Below, in pieces: positions 33,539 through 43,479 of a stretch of 64,000 nucleotides of DNA. The notes beneath the pieces are model-generated. The model made no database searches. It saw only the letters and a list, made by a program, of their open reading frames with translations, and was not told the origin of the DNA. The position numbers were made by a program, and so were the translations under genes. How positions within the stretch are numbered: the first letter of the stretch is position 1; each line of letters begins with the position of its first letter. Source of the stretch: Xanthostigma xanthostigma (Eukaryota > Arthropoda > Insecta > Raphidioptera > Raphidiidae); assembly GCA_963575645.1 (NCBI GenBank), contig OY754468.1, forward strand, positions 48,247,665 to 48,311,664, given 5' to 3'.

Positions 33539-33818
33539 TTGACGTGATAATGTCTTATAAATTGATGAAACACCGGCTGCATGCACGAAAAAGTGTCACG
33601 TTCAGAAATGTGTCACGTTCAGAAATGTGTCACGTTCAGAAATGTGTCACGTTCTGAAATGTGTCACGTTCTGAAATGTGTCACGTTCCGCGCACGATCG
33701 GCCCAAGTTTGACAGCTACTAAAATTTAGGTTATGTATTATTAAATATGATATTCGAGCGGAATACGTTATCACGTAAACTATCGTCCGTAAACCGACTT
33801 TACAGACAACCAATTTTT
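33539..33818 (+). mobile_element. TGACGTGATAACGT MITE, copy 2, with internal array
   Basis: Starts TTGACGTGATAATGTCTTAT, passes a GTGTCACGTTC array, and ends GAATACGTTATCACGTAAAC and AAACCGACTTTACAGACAAC. An inverted TGACGTGATAACGT / ACGTTATCACGTAA pair bounds the core. Confidence 0.85.
33593..33689 (+). repeat. 17 bp array in the MITE, six units
   Basis: GTGTCACGTTC(A/T)GAAAT starts at 33593, 33610, 33627, 33644, 33661 and 33678. The 35.7 kb copy has three units with C at the variable base, and the 34.1 kb copy has one degraded unit. Confidence 0.95.
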
Positions 33819-33879
33819 CATTAATTTTTTTAATCATTCAAACTTCCATTCTTTCTTGCATTCTATTAGATAATAAATA

Positions 33880-34030
33880 ACTAATACTAATTAATTTTTA
33901 TATTTTTTAAATATTTCTAAAGAAGATCCAAATCCGGATCGAAAAGTCATCTTTTGTTATATTGATTTATATTTTTATATTTTTTTCTCAATATATGGTC
34001 TGAAAAAAATTGATTTTATTTATTTGTATT
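33880..34030 (+). mobile_element. Family A hammerhead element, degraded fragment
   Basis: CTAAAGAAGATCCAAATCCG then GATCGAAAAGTC is a mutated ribozyme (CTGA to CTAA, GAAAC to GAAAA), followed by the family's TGGTCTGAAAAAAATTG tail. Confidence 0.6.
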
Positions 34031-34039
34031 ACTAATATA

Positions 34040-34640
34040 CTAGAGTGACCTGTGCGAATTATTCGCACTAAATAAGTATAATAATTATCACTTTACAAAA
34101 TTATTTTTGACGTGATAACGTCTTATAAATTGATGAAACACCGGCTGCACGCACGAAAAAGAGTAACGTTCCGCAAGCGAGAGCGCGATAGAAGCGATAG
34201 TCTCTCTCTTCTCGCGTGACGTCAGAGAGTAGTGTGCGTTCAACATTTTTTTCGGCTGTTCCAGCGAAAGCTACATCTGACAGATGGCCAGATAAATTAT
34301 ACGGTTTGTTAACAAATATATAATATATATACATTCTTTTAAATGTCTTTTATAATTGCTTAAGAATATGTATTTTGCTTTGGTTGATCAAATTATTAGT
34401 CGGTAAAAATATAGTTTGACAGCTACTAAAATTTAGGTTATGTATTATTAAATATGATATTCGAGCGGAATACGTTATCACGTAAAACTATTGTCCGTAA
34501 ACCGACTTTACAGACAACCATTTTTTTTAAATATGATTGCAGGTATTCAATTCGTTACTAATTTTGCACACTGTTTATAACGTTCTTCTTTTTGTTGTAT
34601 TACAATATGAAGCTCAGATGACAGATCGAACATTACGCGT
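34040..34640 (-). mobile_element. Non-autonomous Helitron (family H2) carrying a nested MITE
   Basis: The minus strand ends with the perfect hairpin GTGCGAA/TTCGCAC (34052-34068) and then CTAG before T, a Helitron 3' end. The body resumes after the nested MITE with AAATATGATTGCAGGTATTC and AACGTTCTTCTTTTTGTTGT, matching 38.4 and 63.0 kb. The 5' end is not located. Confidence 0.75.
34107..34527 (+). mobile_element. TGACGTGATAACGT MITE, copy 3, nested in Helitron H2
   Basis: Starts TTGACGTGATAACGTCTTAT and ends ACTTTACAGACAACC. The Helitron copies at 38.46 and 63.09 kb run uninterrupted through AAATTATTTTTTAAATATG, which is the empty site. It holds a longer unique interior (CTCTTCTCGCGTGACGTCAG) and one degraded array unit. 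Confidence 0.85.
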
Positions 34641-34990
34641 TGTACTTGTCCGTTCGAAGTACAGAAATAAAATCAAATTGAAATGAAACAGAATCTAGTA
34701 CAGCGATTGAGACGCGCAAGTTCGGACGAATCTAGTTCGCACTGTGCGCTGTACAAAGCGGTTTAGTCAGTTTCAAGCGTCGGTTGGGAGTGGTTGTGCT
34801 GCGTCGGTCGGTATTACAGAGACGTACTGCTACTCTTATCAACATCCAACACGTTATCAGCGAGCATACAATCGGTATCAAGCGACGCGGCGCTATACTC
34901 GCACATCGAGAACATGTGGCTGTCACATGGAACAGAAATACAATTACGCGAAAGCTTTTAATCTGTAATCTAATTATGTTTGCGAGAATT
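34641..34990 (+). other. GC-rich unassigned segment, possibly an LTR edge
   Basis: An AATAAA lies near 34665, then CGTCGGTTGGGAGTGGTTG and ATCAACATCCAACACGTTAT. The CAACA followed by a TTATCAG word resembles the junction of a Copia-type LTR and its primer site, but no partner LTR is in the window. Open frames on both strands (64-74 codons) are not recognised. Confidence 0.3.
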
Positions 34991-35343
34991 TAATACGATT
35001 TAATTAACATCTACTTTGTTTTAATGAAACGGCATGGATTTAGATTCATTCCGATGTGTCAGTTTTAATCAGGACTCCGAATAGGCATTGCTTTATCAAA
35101 TATTTACACGTGACGGACTTTGTAATTGAATTTTGAAAATAACAACACAAAAAAATTTGATCAAAGTGAATGATAATTAATTTGTTGGCGGTGATTTTTT
35201 TCTCTCTTGGTGAGTATTTAAAAAAAACACTATTATGTATTTTAAGAATATTATTTGCTTTATGAAAAATGAAAATATCAATGTTACAAAATGTTTTCCG
35301 TTTTGAGAGGACTTGGTGTTTTAAATCACTTGATTATTATATT

Positions 35344-35380
35344 GTTAACGTTTCGTAATTGATTATTACTTCATCAGGTG
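35344..35380 (-). ncRNA. Hammerhead-like core with GTAAT stem II
   Basis: On minus: CTGATGA, extra A, GTAAT/ATTAC perfect stem II over AATCA, GAA, ACGT, T. The flanks do not form stem I, so it may be inactive or need a partner strand. It is a fourth distinct sequence version of the same core. Confidence 0.55.
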
Positions 35381-35499
35381 ATCATATTGATTCAATTCTA
35401 CAATTATTACACTACTTTGCATCTAATAATTTATTATATTATGTAATATTAATAATTACAATATTATTATAATAATAATATAATAAGATTATAAGACTA

Positions 35500-36145
35500 T
35501 ACGCTAGGAAAGTATCTTTGACATGCGATCTTTGCGCTAGCTCGTGTATGATTTTTTAAAATCTGGTTCACTGAAAACTTACAAACTCATAGAAACCAGC
35601 GTTATTCTTAATTATAAAAAAATATTTCCGCACAATGTCAGTAAAAAAACTACATAAATGATACACATTTTTTATTTCAAAACTTTTGACGTGATAACGT
35701 CTTATAAATTGATGAAACACCGGCTGCATGCACGAAAAAGTGTCACGTTCCGAAATGTGTCACGTTCCGAAATGTGTCACGTTCCGCCTGACCTTCGAGC
35801 GGAATACGTTATCACGTAAAACTATCGTCCGTAAACCGACTTTACAGACAACCATTTTTCAAATCTCATTTTTGTTAACAAAATAATAATTATTTTATTT
35901 TTCATGTATTTAATAACGATTACAGACGTAAAATAAAATTTAATTACCCTTGACGACGTACTTCTGCAATCCATTTTTTTTCCTGTTTAATTCATAAGAA
36001 AATCCAGGAAAACGGTGGAATTGTAATTATGGATAGTTAGTTGGTGTATCTTTACAATCAACAACACAGCACTTCCGATTTTATAGCTTTTTACCCATTT
36101 TATTCGACAGTTAATCCTTATTAAAATGCACGTGTAACATATGAT
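35500..36145 (-). mobile_element. THAP-encoding P-like element fragment with nested MITE
   Basis: Begins TACGCTAGGAAAGTATCTTT as in the 58983-59537 element and runs antisense through the same THAP-coding block (about 35950-36100), then loses homology near 36145, so the other terminus is missing. The THAP frame here has a stop where the 59 kb copy reads through. A MITE is inserted at 35686-35859. Confidence 0.75.
35686..35859 (+). mobile_element. TGACGTGATAACGT MITE, copy 4, nested in THAP element
   Basis: TTGACGTGATAACGTCTTAT ... ACTTTACAGACAACC with three 17 bp units at 35740, 35757 and 35774. Both flanks contain TTTCAAA, a possible target duplication. The 59 kb element shows the uninterrupted state. 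Confidence 0.85.
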
Positions 36146-36809
36146 AAAAATAGTTTTTTCTCCCGAGAGGAATACGAGCAATTACCGGTCAGTCTGTATA
36201 CGTTAATGCAGTTATTATATGTACGATTTTTTGTCACGAAGTCACGAAGAGTCATAATAGCATTACGTTCGAGATATATACTGCATTTTTGTGCACGTAC
36301 CTCCTGTAAAATAGTCGATTTTTTCGAACTGCATATTTAGTATAAAGTGCGATCAGCAGACATAATTGGATGACGGATTATTAATTGCTGAATTGCATCG
36401 GACTCTTGCAGTGTCATTAATATTGTTGGCATGGTTTGATTTGCATAGATAGGCGCTTAAATGTGTCAATTATAAACGTGACGCATATGTTTCTGGATTT
36501 GAATAATGATTGGTTACAAATGGGATAAGCTCGAGAACCCATTAATCCTGTTGTCAATAATTGGATTTGGGAAGCAGCTTGAACATATTAATTTAATTAG
36601 CGCGGATACTATTTCTGACTCCGATCGCTGAAAATCTATAGTTTATACGTGTTCTCTATGTGCAGCTGCTTGGAAGGAAGACGCTGATCGACCGTGCGCG
36701 CTTAGCGGCGAATGCTGGCATTTTTACGGCACATGTACCTACTGATCTAAAATCAAGGGTAAAAAATTACAATTCGTAAATCTAGCATTATTAATTGTAA
36801 CAATACATA
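36146..36809. other. No recognised feature
   Basis: A GC-richer patch at 36655-36735 (GACGCTGATCGACCGTGCGC) without a long open frame. Confidence 0.4.
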
Positions 36810-37111
36810 AAATAAATATAGTTTAAAAAAAAACTAAAAAACACGCTTTATATCGAACTAAAAAGTAAAAAATATTTTTTTTAAAATAAGCTTAAAACAA
36901 TAATGAATAAAAAATACAAGTATTATTGAGAAAAAAGCGTGGGGCGCTTTGTTCCACATTTTCATACATCGAGCACCCCACGCTTTTTTCTCAATAATAC
37001 TTGTATTTTTTATTCATTATTTTTAAAGCTGATTTAAAAAAAAAATATTTTTTACTTTTTAGTTCGATATAAAGCGTGTTTTTTAGTTTTTTTTAAAACT
37101 ATATTTATTTT
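36810..37111. mobile_element. Near-perfect 300 bp palindrome (foldback), copy 1
   Basis: Arms of about 130 bases: AATAAATATAGTTT, AAAAACACGCTTTATATCGA, AAAAAAGCGTGGGGCGC, mirrored around a roughly 30-base centre TTTGTTCCACATTTTCATAC. Copies at 37134-37320 and 60321-60609. Confidence 0.9.
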
Positions 37112-37133
37112 TCACTGTGATCAAGTAACGTGC

Positions 37134-37320
37134 GTGAAAAAAGCGTGGGGCGCTCGATGTACGAAATGTGGAACAAAGCGCCCCTCACTTTTTTCTCAGT
37201 AATACTAGTCTTTTTTATTCATTATTGTTTTAAGCTTATTTTAAAAAAAAATATTTTTTACTTTTTAGTTCGATATAAAGCGTGTTTTTTAGTTTTTTTT
37301 AACCTATATTTTATTAAGTA
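37134..37320. mobile_element. Foldback, half copy with inverted centre
   Basis: Only the centre and right arm are present. The centre reads GATGTACGAAATGTGGAACA, the reverse complement of copy 1's centre, while the arm has the same orientation. Confidence 0.8.
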
Positions 37321-37329
37321 AATTAAAAA

Positions 37330-37700
37330 GCTTTAAAGCAATTTGTACTTGTAGAAAAAAACGAGCTGCTTCCAATAAGTAAAAGAAAACGCTTATAATT
37401 TATATACATTTTATTGTATAGAAGCTATTCGTGTTTAATATCTTTCCAACTTGACTATTGAAGACACTGCATCTTTTTCTAAAAATGGGGCAAATAATTT
37501 TCGATAGTGGAAAAATTCGGGTGTAGTCCCAGCGCTTACAGTGTTTGAAAATATTTTCTTTTAATATATCACAATGTAACAAGGAATGTTTCTTAACAAT
37601 ATTTTTGCAACAAACTATAGCTAGCTTACTGTTAATAGTTTTTTAGTTTTGACCAAAAATCTGCTAGCAATGCGATTACTGACAAATCTAAAAATTTCGT
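37330..37700. other. No recognised feature
   Basis: AT-rich; one unrecognised 60-codon minus frame. Confidence 0.4.
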
Positions 37701-37707
37701 TTTTAAG

Positions 37708-38630
37708 GTTCCGTACCTCAAAAGGAATAAAAAGAACCCTTATATAGGATCACTTCGTTGTCCGTCTGTATGTCTGTCAAGATCATTTTTCTCAGGAACT
37801 AGTGGAGGTATCAAGTTGAAATTTATACCAAATACTCAGGTCTGCAAGCTCTTGGAGCTGTGAAAAAATCAAACTTCTAAGTTAGTGCAATCAAAAGCTA
37901 CGGCCGTTTATGACGAATATTTTGACACTCGCAAAGGAATTAAAATCTATAGATTACTTTCCGTTGACCTAATAAAATTCCGTTGAAAATAAAATTTAGC
38001 AAGAAGCAATGCAGTATTATTTATTCCTTTTTCAGTCATCATTTTGGTTAAGATGTTTGCCTCCCTTTTTAGAAAAAACCACACAATTTCTCTACATAAA
38101 TTATATATCATTTAACAGATAATTGCTTGCTCTACTGACATCGACAACTAAAAAATTTATTATTGCTTTTGTTTTCGTAAATTAATTAATTAACAGCAAC
38201 GCTGAACAACGTCTGCCATCTGATGGCTATAATTTTGAAACAGACCTTCATACTGTAAATACTGCATACTGCTATCTGACGGGCAACGCTGAACAACGTC
38301 ACAGCAATGCTGCATGATGCTATCTGACGGCTTAGCTCAACGCTTTTGCTACTTGCGCCATTATGACAATTTTAGTAAAATATTTCTTCGATCTGTCATC
38401 TGAGCTTCATATTGTAATACAATAAAAAGAAGAACGTTATAAGCAGTGTGCAAAATTAGAAACGAATTACCTGCAATCATATTTAAAAAATAATTTTGTA
38501 AAGTGATAATTATTATACTTATTTAGTGCGAATAATTTAGTACTTAAATAATAAAATAACTTTGATTTCAAAATTTGGTATGAACTGCTACAGATCGTTT
38601 GTACGGAACCCTCGGAGCACGATCGCTTTT
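37708..38630 (+). mobile_element. GGTTCCGTACCTCAAAAG repeat interrupted by Helitron H2
   Basis: The left end AAGGTTCCGTACCTCAAAAG with TTGTCCGTCTGTATGTCTGT and the right end GTACGGAACCCTCGGAGCAC are the two ends of a repeat type common in lepidopteran genomes. A diverged left end is at 31135. The middle is displaced by a Helitron H2 copy. Confidence 0.6.
38044..38541 (+). mobile_element. Non-autonomous Helitron H2, 3' hairpin missing
   Basis: Shares GATGTTTGCCTCCCTTTTTA, AATTGCTTGCTCTACTGACA and GTCATCTGAGCTTCATATTG with 62763-63168. It has an internal extra segment with two CGCTGAACAACGTC and two GCTATCTGACGG words. It fades at GTGCGAATAATT before the hairpin and CTAG. Confidence 0.7.
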
Positions 38631-39317
38631 TTTTTCTAAATGAATTGTTCCTTGGCTGAATTTATTTTTCATGATCTTGTTAGATTTTCAGGTGTTGTCC
38701 AGGCCTCCCAACATAATTCAAATATAAGGTTAATTAATTCAAGTATCAGAAACGATTTTCTTTTGCAAAAAGAAAAGTCCAATACTTTTTATAACTTTGT
38801 CATATGTCATCTGTACATAAAAATAATTATTGTCTTTTTTACAACTTGAGATATAAAATATGTCGTAAAAACGAATTCATACCGAACCGATTTTTAACAA
38901 TATGAATATCAAGCATAGAGCTGTAATACAATATGCAAATGATTTTCAACAATATGGAGTATTCAGTATAATAAAACACATTGTGGTTGGTACAATAAAG
39001 TTTACAACGGCCAATAAAAGCAGCCGTCACTGTGCATCAGGAAGGATTTGTGTTTGTTGTGTTTACAGAACTGAGAAACCCGCGTTACCAACCACATACG
39101 AAAATAAAAACCATTCTATTTGTTATGGTTGCGGTTACAATCACTTAACCTAAGTCAATAATTTTATACGATTTGCATAACCAAAATGTTTGCAGAGTTA
39201 TTTGAATAAAGGTTTCGAATATCGACAAGCTCGCAACGATATCGTCCTTTATATGCCGTTTCCATAAATCCTGATTCCTATAGATATTTGCTGAGAGCTG
39301 GTGAAAGTATAAAAAAA
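38545..39317. other. No recognised feature
   Basis: An 83-codon plus frame at 38902-39153 contains several cysteines (CVCCVY, CYGCGY). I do not recognise a domain and think it is chance. Confidence 0.35.
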
Positions 39318-39572
39318 ACCCTTTGCACTCCGGGAGTGCCGGCAGAAGTGAAAACTTGAATATTAACGTCTTACGAATTTTCGATCAAAATGGTTTGTAT
39401 CATAGATTGCATTTTTATGTACGATATTTCAACGCTAGATGTCTAACGTTGTATAAATAAAAGTTTTCGTCTTACGCATTTTCGATCAGGACACGTGACC
39501 CTGACGCGAGTTGTGTTTTTACCCATTACAAAAAAAGTGTACAACGCCGCTAAAGAAGTTTTCACTTCAAAA
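39318..39572 (+). mobile_element. GAAGTGAAAACTT repeat, copy 1
   Basis: Starts CCCTTTGCACTCCGGGAGTG (a GCACTC-CGG-GAGTGC hairpin), has GAAGTGAAAACTTGAATATT, and closes with the inverse AAGAAGTTTTCACTTC. Nearly identical to 49081-49355 except for a short indel near GACCCTGACG, so recently active. No coding frame. Confidence 0.8.
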
Positions 39573-39914
39573 ATAATTTGTGACGTATAAATATTTAATT
39601 TAAGTTTTAATTCGTTAATGTTTTCTAGCGATGAAAGCAGATTCTCAAAAATATTTTTGTCAGAAACTGTACAAAATGTATTTATGATCTTTGTAGAATC
39701 TAACTACATGCGTAAAAATAAGACTGTGTAAATAGCGACTTATAATTTTTCTGAATAGAATAGAATTCATTTTAATGATATAATCTGATCGGTTCATTAT
39801 GTAACATTAGTATAAAAACGATATAAAATTTATGATACCAATAATATTTTATGTTTTCAATGCAGCGACTTTTTTATATTAATTGTGATTATTGTATTCA
39901 CTTAATTTTATTAA
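39573..39914. other. No recognised feature
   Basis: AT-rich, no coding frame or repeat boundary seen. Confidence 0.4.
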
Positions 39915-40045
39915 GGGAAAAAATATATTAATAATAATATAAATAATAATAATAATATAAATAATAATAATATAAATAATAATAATAATATAAATAATAA
40001 CAATATAAATAATAATAATATAAATAATAATAATAATAATGCGTT
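39915..40045 (+). repeat. AAT/ATAA microsatellite, tail of the SINE
   Basis: About 120 bases of AATAATAAT broken by ATATAA units. It directly adjoins the 3' end of the minus-strand SINE and is best read as its expanded tail. Confidence 0.9.
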
Positions 40046-40460
40046 TAACGTCCGTTTCTCGACTTTATGTCATAACAGACGCCATTCGCACCATTACTAT
40101 TTTTCATCTATCACACTTCGCCCTATTTTCTACATTTTTTAAACTTCAACTTATTTAATAGCAATGGGCGAATGAAGGAATTTTTAGGAAATAAAGGATA
40201 TAAGGTAGGAAAATTTTGAGCATATAGGAGTTTGACAGTTAATTGGCCATGGCGTTGAATAAGGAGCCATCTCGATATTTATCTGGAATTGTTGAGGGAA
40301 ACCATGGAAAACCTCAACAAGATGGCCGGTACAGGAATTGCCGTTTCTCGGCGAGAGGCAGTGGGAAAAACTCCCAGCCACATCTGCCCCCGCCGGGATT
40401 CGAACCCGGTCTCTCCCGAATGCGAGTCTAGTGCTCTCACCGCTACGCCACCCCGCTCGG
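40040..40460 (-). mobile_element. Full-length tRNA-derived SINE
   Basis: On minus: a tRNA-like head from CCGAGCGGGGTGGCGTAGC (A box at 40433-40450, B box GGTTCGAATCCC at 40395-40406), then CAGATGTGGCTGGGAG, a conserved-looking body (GAGGTTTTCCATGGTTTCCC), the tail GAGAAACGGACGTTAAACGC, and the AAT microsatellite. A headless copy lies at 5541-5727. It depends on an unknown LINE. Confidence 0.85.
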
Positions 40461-40464
40461 TAAA

Positions 40465-41355
40465 AATAATTAAATATATATTATTTATATTTTTATAAAT
40501 AAAAATATAAATAATATTATTATCACTTAAACTGAATTTGTAGGATTCAAAATATTCCAAATCTCATTTATTTCGAGATTTCTGCGAAAAAAATTGCGGT
40601 GGAAAAAGTTTAAAATGCTATAAAAATCGGTTTCTTAAAATTTGTAAAATCATCACGACCATAAACATGATTGGATTTTGGATTAATTAGCGATAATTTA
40701 TTCGTCGTGGTACATATTTTTTGATTACCTATTTTTTTGACTTCAGAAAAAAATTATGATGAAAAAATTTAACATTATAAAGTCACCACGACTGTAAAAA
40801 TGATCGTAATTTGATACGAATTTTTTTGGCGTAATCCAGGAATGAGATGGTATTTTTTCCATTTGACATTTGTTCATAGATATAATCATTATTTCAGATG
40901 AAAAAACCCTTAATTCCGTATTTTTTTACTGACGGCGAAAAAATATAATCTAAAAAAATATTTAGCTAGACCTCAACAAGGCGTACAAATCGCCGCTTAA
41001 TATATCTACATCAGCCCATTTACAGCCCATTTACAACAAATGAACAATGGTATATATAAAACAAAACACTGTGATCAAGTAACGTGCGTGATAAGACATT
41101 TTTTATCGTTCTATTTTCTGAATATTCTTCGGCCGATTTTTTGACGATAGTGATGATGCGGGCGTGACGTTATGGACGGAAGTAGTCGCGTGACATCCGG
41201 TCATTAGACTTTAGCGGAAACATAACATATTTCTCAAACCGTCACCTTCTTGAATGTAATCTTCTAAACTAAATCAATATAATATGACGCTAGCAGGAGA
41301 ATGAGACGACACAGACGACGGCGTTACTTCGTTTCAACCTTTCTTTTCATGCCAT
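40465..41355. other. No recognised feature
   Basis: AT-rich. CACTGTGATCAAGTAACGTG at about 41070 also occurs at about 37115, so at least this word is repeated. Confidence 0.4.
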
Positions 41356-41358
41356 TTA

Positions 41359-42150
41359 CAGTAGAACATCTCTATAACGAGACGTCACCGGGAATGAGGA
41401 AAATTCTCTTAAGGAGGTTGATGCGTTACAGTCCCAATCAAAAGTAAGTCGAATTATAAATGGGAACTTTTCCATAATACATTTTTACAAAAGGTTATAA
41501 GTCGATGATACTAATAAATGATTGTCATAAAGGCATAAATAAATAATTTTTTTAAATATTTATTAATTATTTCAGTATTTTACTTAATGGAATAGCTTTT
41601 GAATTTTTTGTACAAAGCTAGGTTAGAAAAAATAAATTTATATAAATATCTGTATTTTACATATTTTTGCAGTAAATAATTAAAAAAAATTAGAAGTAAT
41701 AAAAATAAAAATTAAATCATTAAAAAGTTGACAAAAAAGTTAAAATTGTCAAGAATAAAAGTCCATAATCGAAAAGTGCAAAGGTTTAATAATTTTTTTT
41801 ATTGATTAAAAGTCTTCTAATTAAATTGGAGAAAATATTAAAATATGCGTAAGACATCGATGCTTTAGTTCTCGGTCTTCGGAACTGCTGACATTATTTG
41901 ATTATTTGCAAAAAATTAAAATATACCGTTTGCATGCTAGGTTGACATATTTTCCATAAGACTACATATATGTAAAAGTTTTTTTAAATTTTTAACTTTA
42001 TAAATCTCCTAATAATTTTGGATTTTTTACAGAAAATTTTGTCATAAAAAATCTGTTAAAAACTTTATTTAAGATTTTTTTCATTATCTTCGTAAAACGG
42101 CTCAACCTCCTTAATAACCGAACCTCGTTATATCCGATTTTAGCAAAATA
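41359..42150. mobile_element. pogo/Tigger-like repeat remnant hosting a TTAA element
   Basis: ACAGTAGAACATCTCTATAA on the left and GAACCTCGTTATATCCGATT on the right are pieces of the common CAGTAGAACCTCG-type ends and interior. They are separated by the TTAA element. A similar end occurs at 55856. Confidence 0.45.
41409..42114 (+). mobile_element. TTAA-flanked MITE, GGAGGTTGA termini, copy 1
   Basis: TTAAGGAGGTTGATGCGTT ... GGCTCAACCTCCTTAA. TTAA at both ends is the piggyBac target. About 700 AT-rich bases with no frame. A same-orientation copy is at 52387-53101. Confidence 0.85.
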
Positions 42151-42169
42151 GAGAAAATAAATAGGTTTA

Positions 42170-42355
42170 TTACATTGCTATTAACTTTCCAGTATCATCG
42201 AAGGCAAATGTAATGGGTCCGGGCATAGGAATCATTTCTAACATATTTTTATGTTCCAAGATCACTACCAAAGCTTCTAGATTGCAGAGATTGCCTCGTT
42301 CCATCTGACCAATCATAATAACCGCGGAAATGACGTGAGCTGGCGGATCGTTCAT
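42170..42355 (-). CDS. Unrecognised coding-like frame
   Basis: ATG at 42355 reads 61 codons, MNDPPAHVISAVIMIGQ to FDDTGKLIAM, ending TAA. The composition is protein-like (few Lys/Asn runs, balanced hydrophobics), unlike chance frames nearby. The stop overlaps an AATAAA polyadenylation word (TAATAAACC). I do not recognise the family. It may be a last exon or a gene fragment carried by repeats, paired with the frame just upstream at 42418-42654. Confidence 0.3.
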   Translation of the reverse strand: MNDPPAHVISAVIMIGQMERGNLCNLEALVVILEHKNMLEMIPMPGPITFAFDDTGKLIAM

Positions 42356-42417
42356 ATTTTATCATAGTTTTTATAATGACAAAATTAAAAAATGTCAACT
42401 AAGATTTTGCAAATCTT

Positions 42418-42654
42418 TTACCATAAAATTTTAATGTATTTCATAAAATATAAATATTCTGTCATTTTTATTTCTTGACATCTGTTGGATATAGTCAGAG
42501 TACCCGTCGGAAAAAATTTTACTGACACATACTCTCCCCAAACTTTGTATATGGCTTCATTAGGCCTAGTCTGACAGCTATTTCCTCTATGACTTTTCTT
42601 GATTTTGGGGCGTTTTCCTTCTAAATTTTCCGATAGATGTCGTTTTAACGACAT
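42418..42654 (-). CDS. Unrecognised coding-like frame, basic N-terminus
   Basis: ATG at 42654 opens MSLKRHLSENLEGKRPKIKK, a basic nuclear-localisation-like start, then KVWGEYVSVKFFPTGTLT. It looks protein-like for about 65 codons before an AT-rich end. It lies in a different frame from 42170-42355, 63 bases away, with no convincing intron between them. It could be a two-exon gene remnant or a broken retrocopy. No family recognised. Confidence 0.3.
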   Translation of the reverse strand: MSLKRHLSENLEGKRPKIKKSHRGNSCQTRPNEAIYKVWGEYVSVKFFPTGTLTISNRCQEIKMTEYLYFMKYIKILW

Positions 42655-42740
42655 GTAAAAATTTATAGATACTGTTTGTTTTTTTAATTAGATAGCTTAA
42701 AAACTTCAACCAAAACGCTAAAATAATGTTCTCTGACAAA

Positions 42741-42823
42741 TAACATGAACCATTTAAAATGTCTGACACCTCGAATATGTCGAACATATTTGAGGTGTCA
42801 GACATTTTAAATAGCTCATGTTA
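42741..42823. repeat. 83 bp near-perfect hairpin
   Basis: TAACATGAACCATTTAAAAT and GTCTGACACCTCGAATATGT are mirrored by ACATATTTGAGGTGTCAGAC and ATTTTAAATAGCTCATGTTA with a three-base loop and few mismatches. A microRNA-precursor-like length, but also typical of a minimal MITE. Confidence 0.85.
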
Positions 42824-43030
42824 CCTTTTACACTATTTTTGAAACGAAGTGATATTCTATGCGTATTTACTTATTGATACATATAATATTCAGAACCGTG
42901 TTTTATGAGTGTAGAATATTATTTTCCAATGTTATGACGTAACATTTATTCGAATGGAGCCCGTAGCTCAGTTTAAAACTGCCGAATTAGGAAAGTTTAT
43001 ATGAGTTGGTATGAATTAAGCAACTTTAAA

Positions 43031-43478
43031 GACCGTTGCACACGACGCTAGCTAGGAGTTCTGCTAGCCGGTAGGCTGGGATCGAAGCTGGAAATGACGT
43101 CACAGTGGGCTGGCCTGCTAGCTCACAAGATATGTTTTAAAATTAGAACAAGGGCTATTTTCCCTGCAAGATTTGAGGGTAGGTATGAGCAAGAACCAAT
43201 CAGGAAGCAGTATCTTGTCACGTGGGCGACTTGAACAAACGCCCACAAACCAGCATGGCGTCATTCTGCTCAGAGGCGACAACAGACACGTTTTGCTCTG
43301 TGTTTATATTCGAACTGTCACTGCGTGCGCACCGGATTTATTCACAAAACTAGCTTGAAAAGTAGTCTCGTGTGAAGCGAGCACTAACAGCAATCAAGAA
43401 AACCAGCGCTAGAAAACTAGTAGGCAAATCTAGCAAGGAATCTAGCAGCGTTTCTAGCCTCGTGTGCAGCGGCCTTAA
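43031..43478. mobile_element. TTAA-flanked MITE, CTGCACACGAGG family, copy 3
   Basis: Left AAAGACCGTTGCACACGACG, right CCTCGTGTGCAGCGGCCTTAA. The interior matches the 2.0 kb copy in the same orientation (CATGGCGTCATTC, GACACGTTTTGCTCTGTG). Confidence 0.8.
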
Positions 43479-43479
43479 G

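Noticed and set aside
33593..33689. CRISPR-like short repeats
   Set aside because: 17 bp units abut directly with no spacers and lie inside a MITE found elsewhere.
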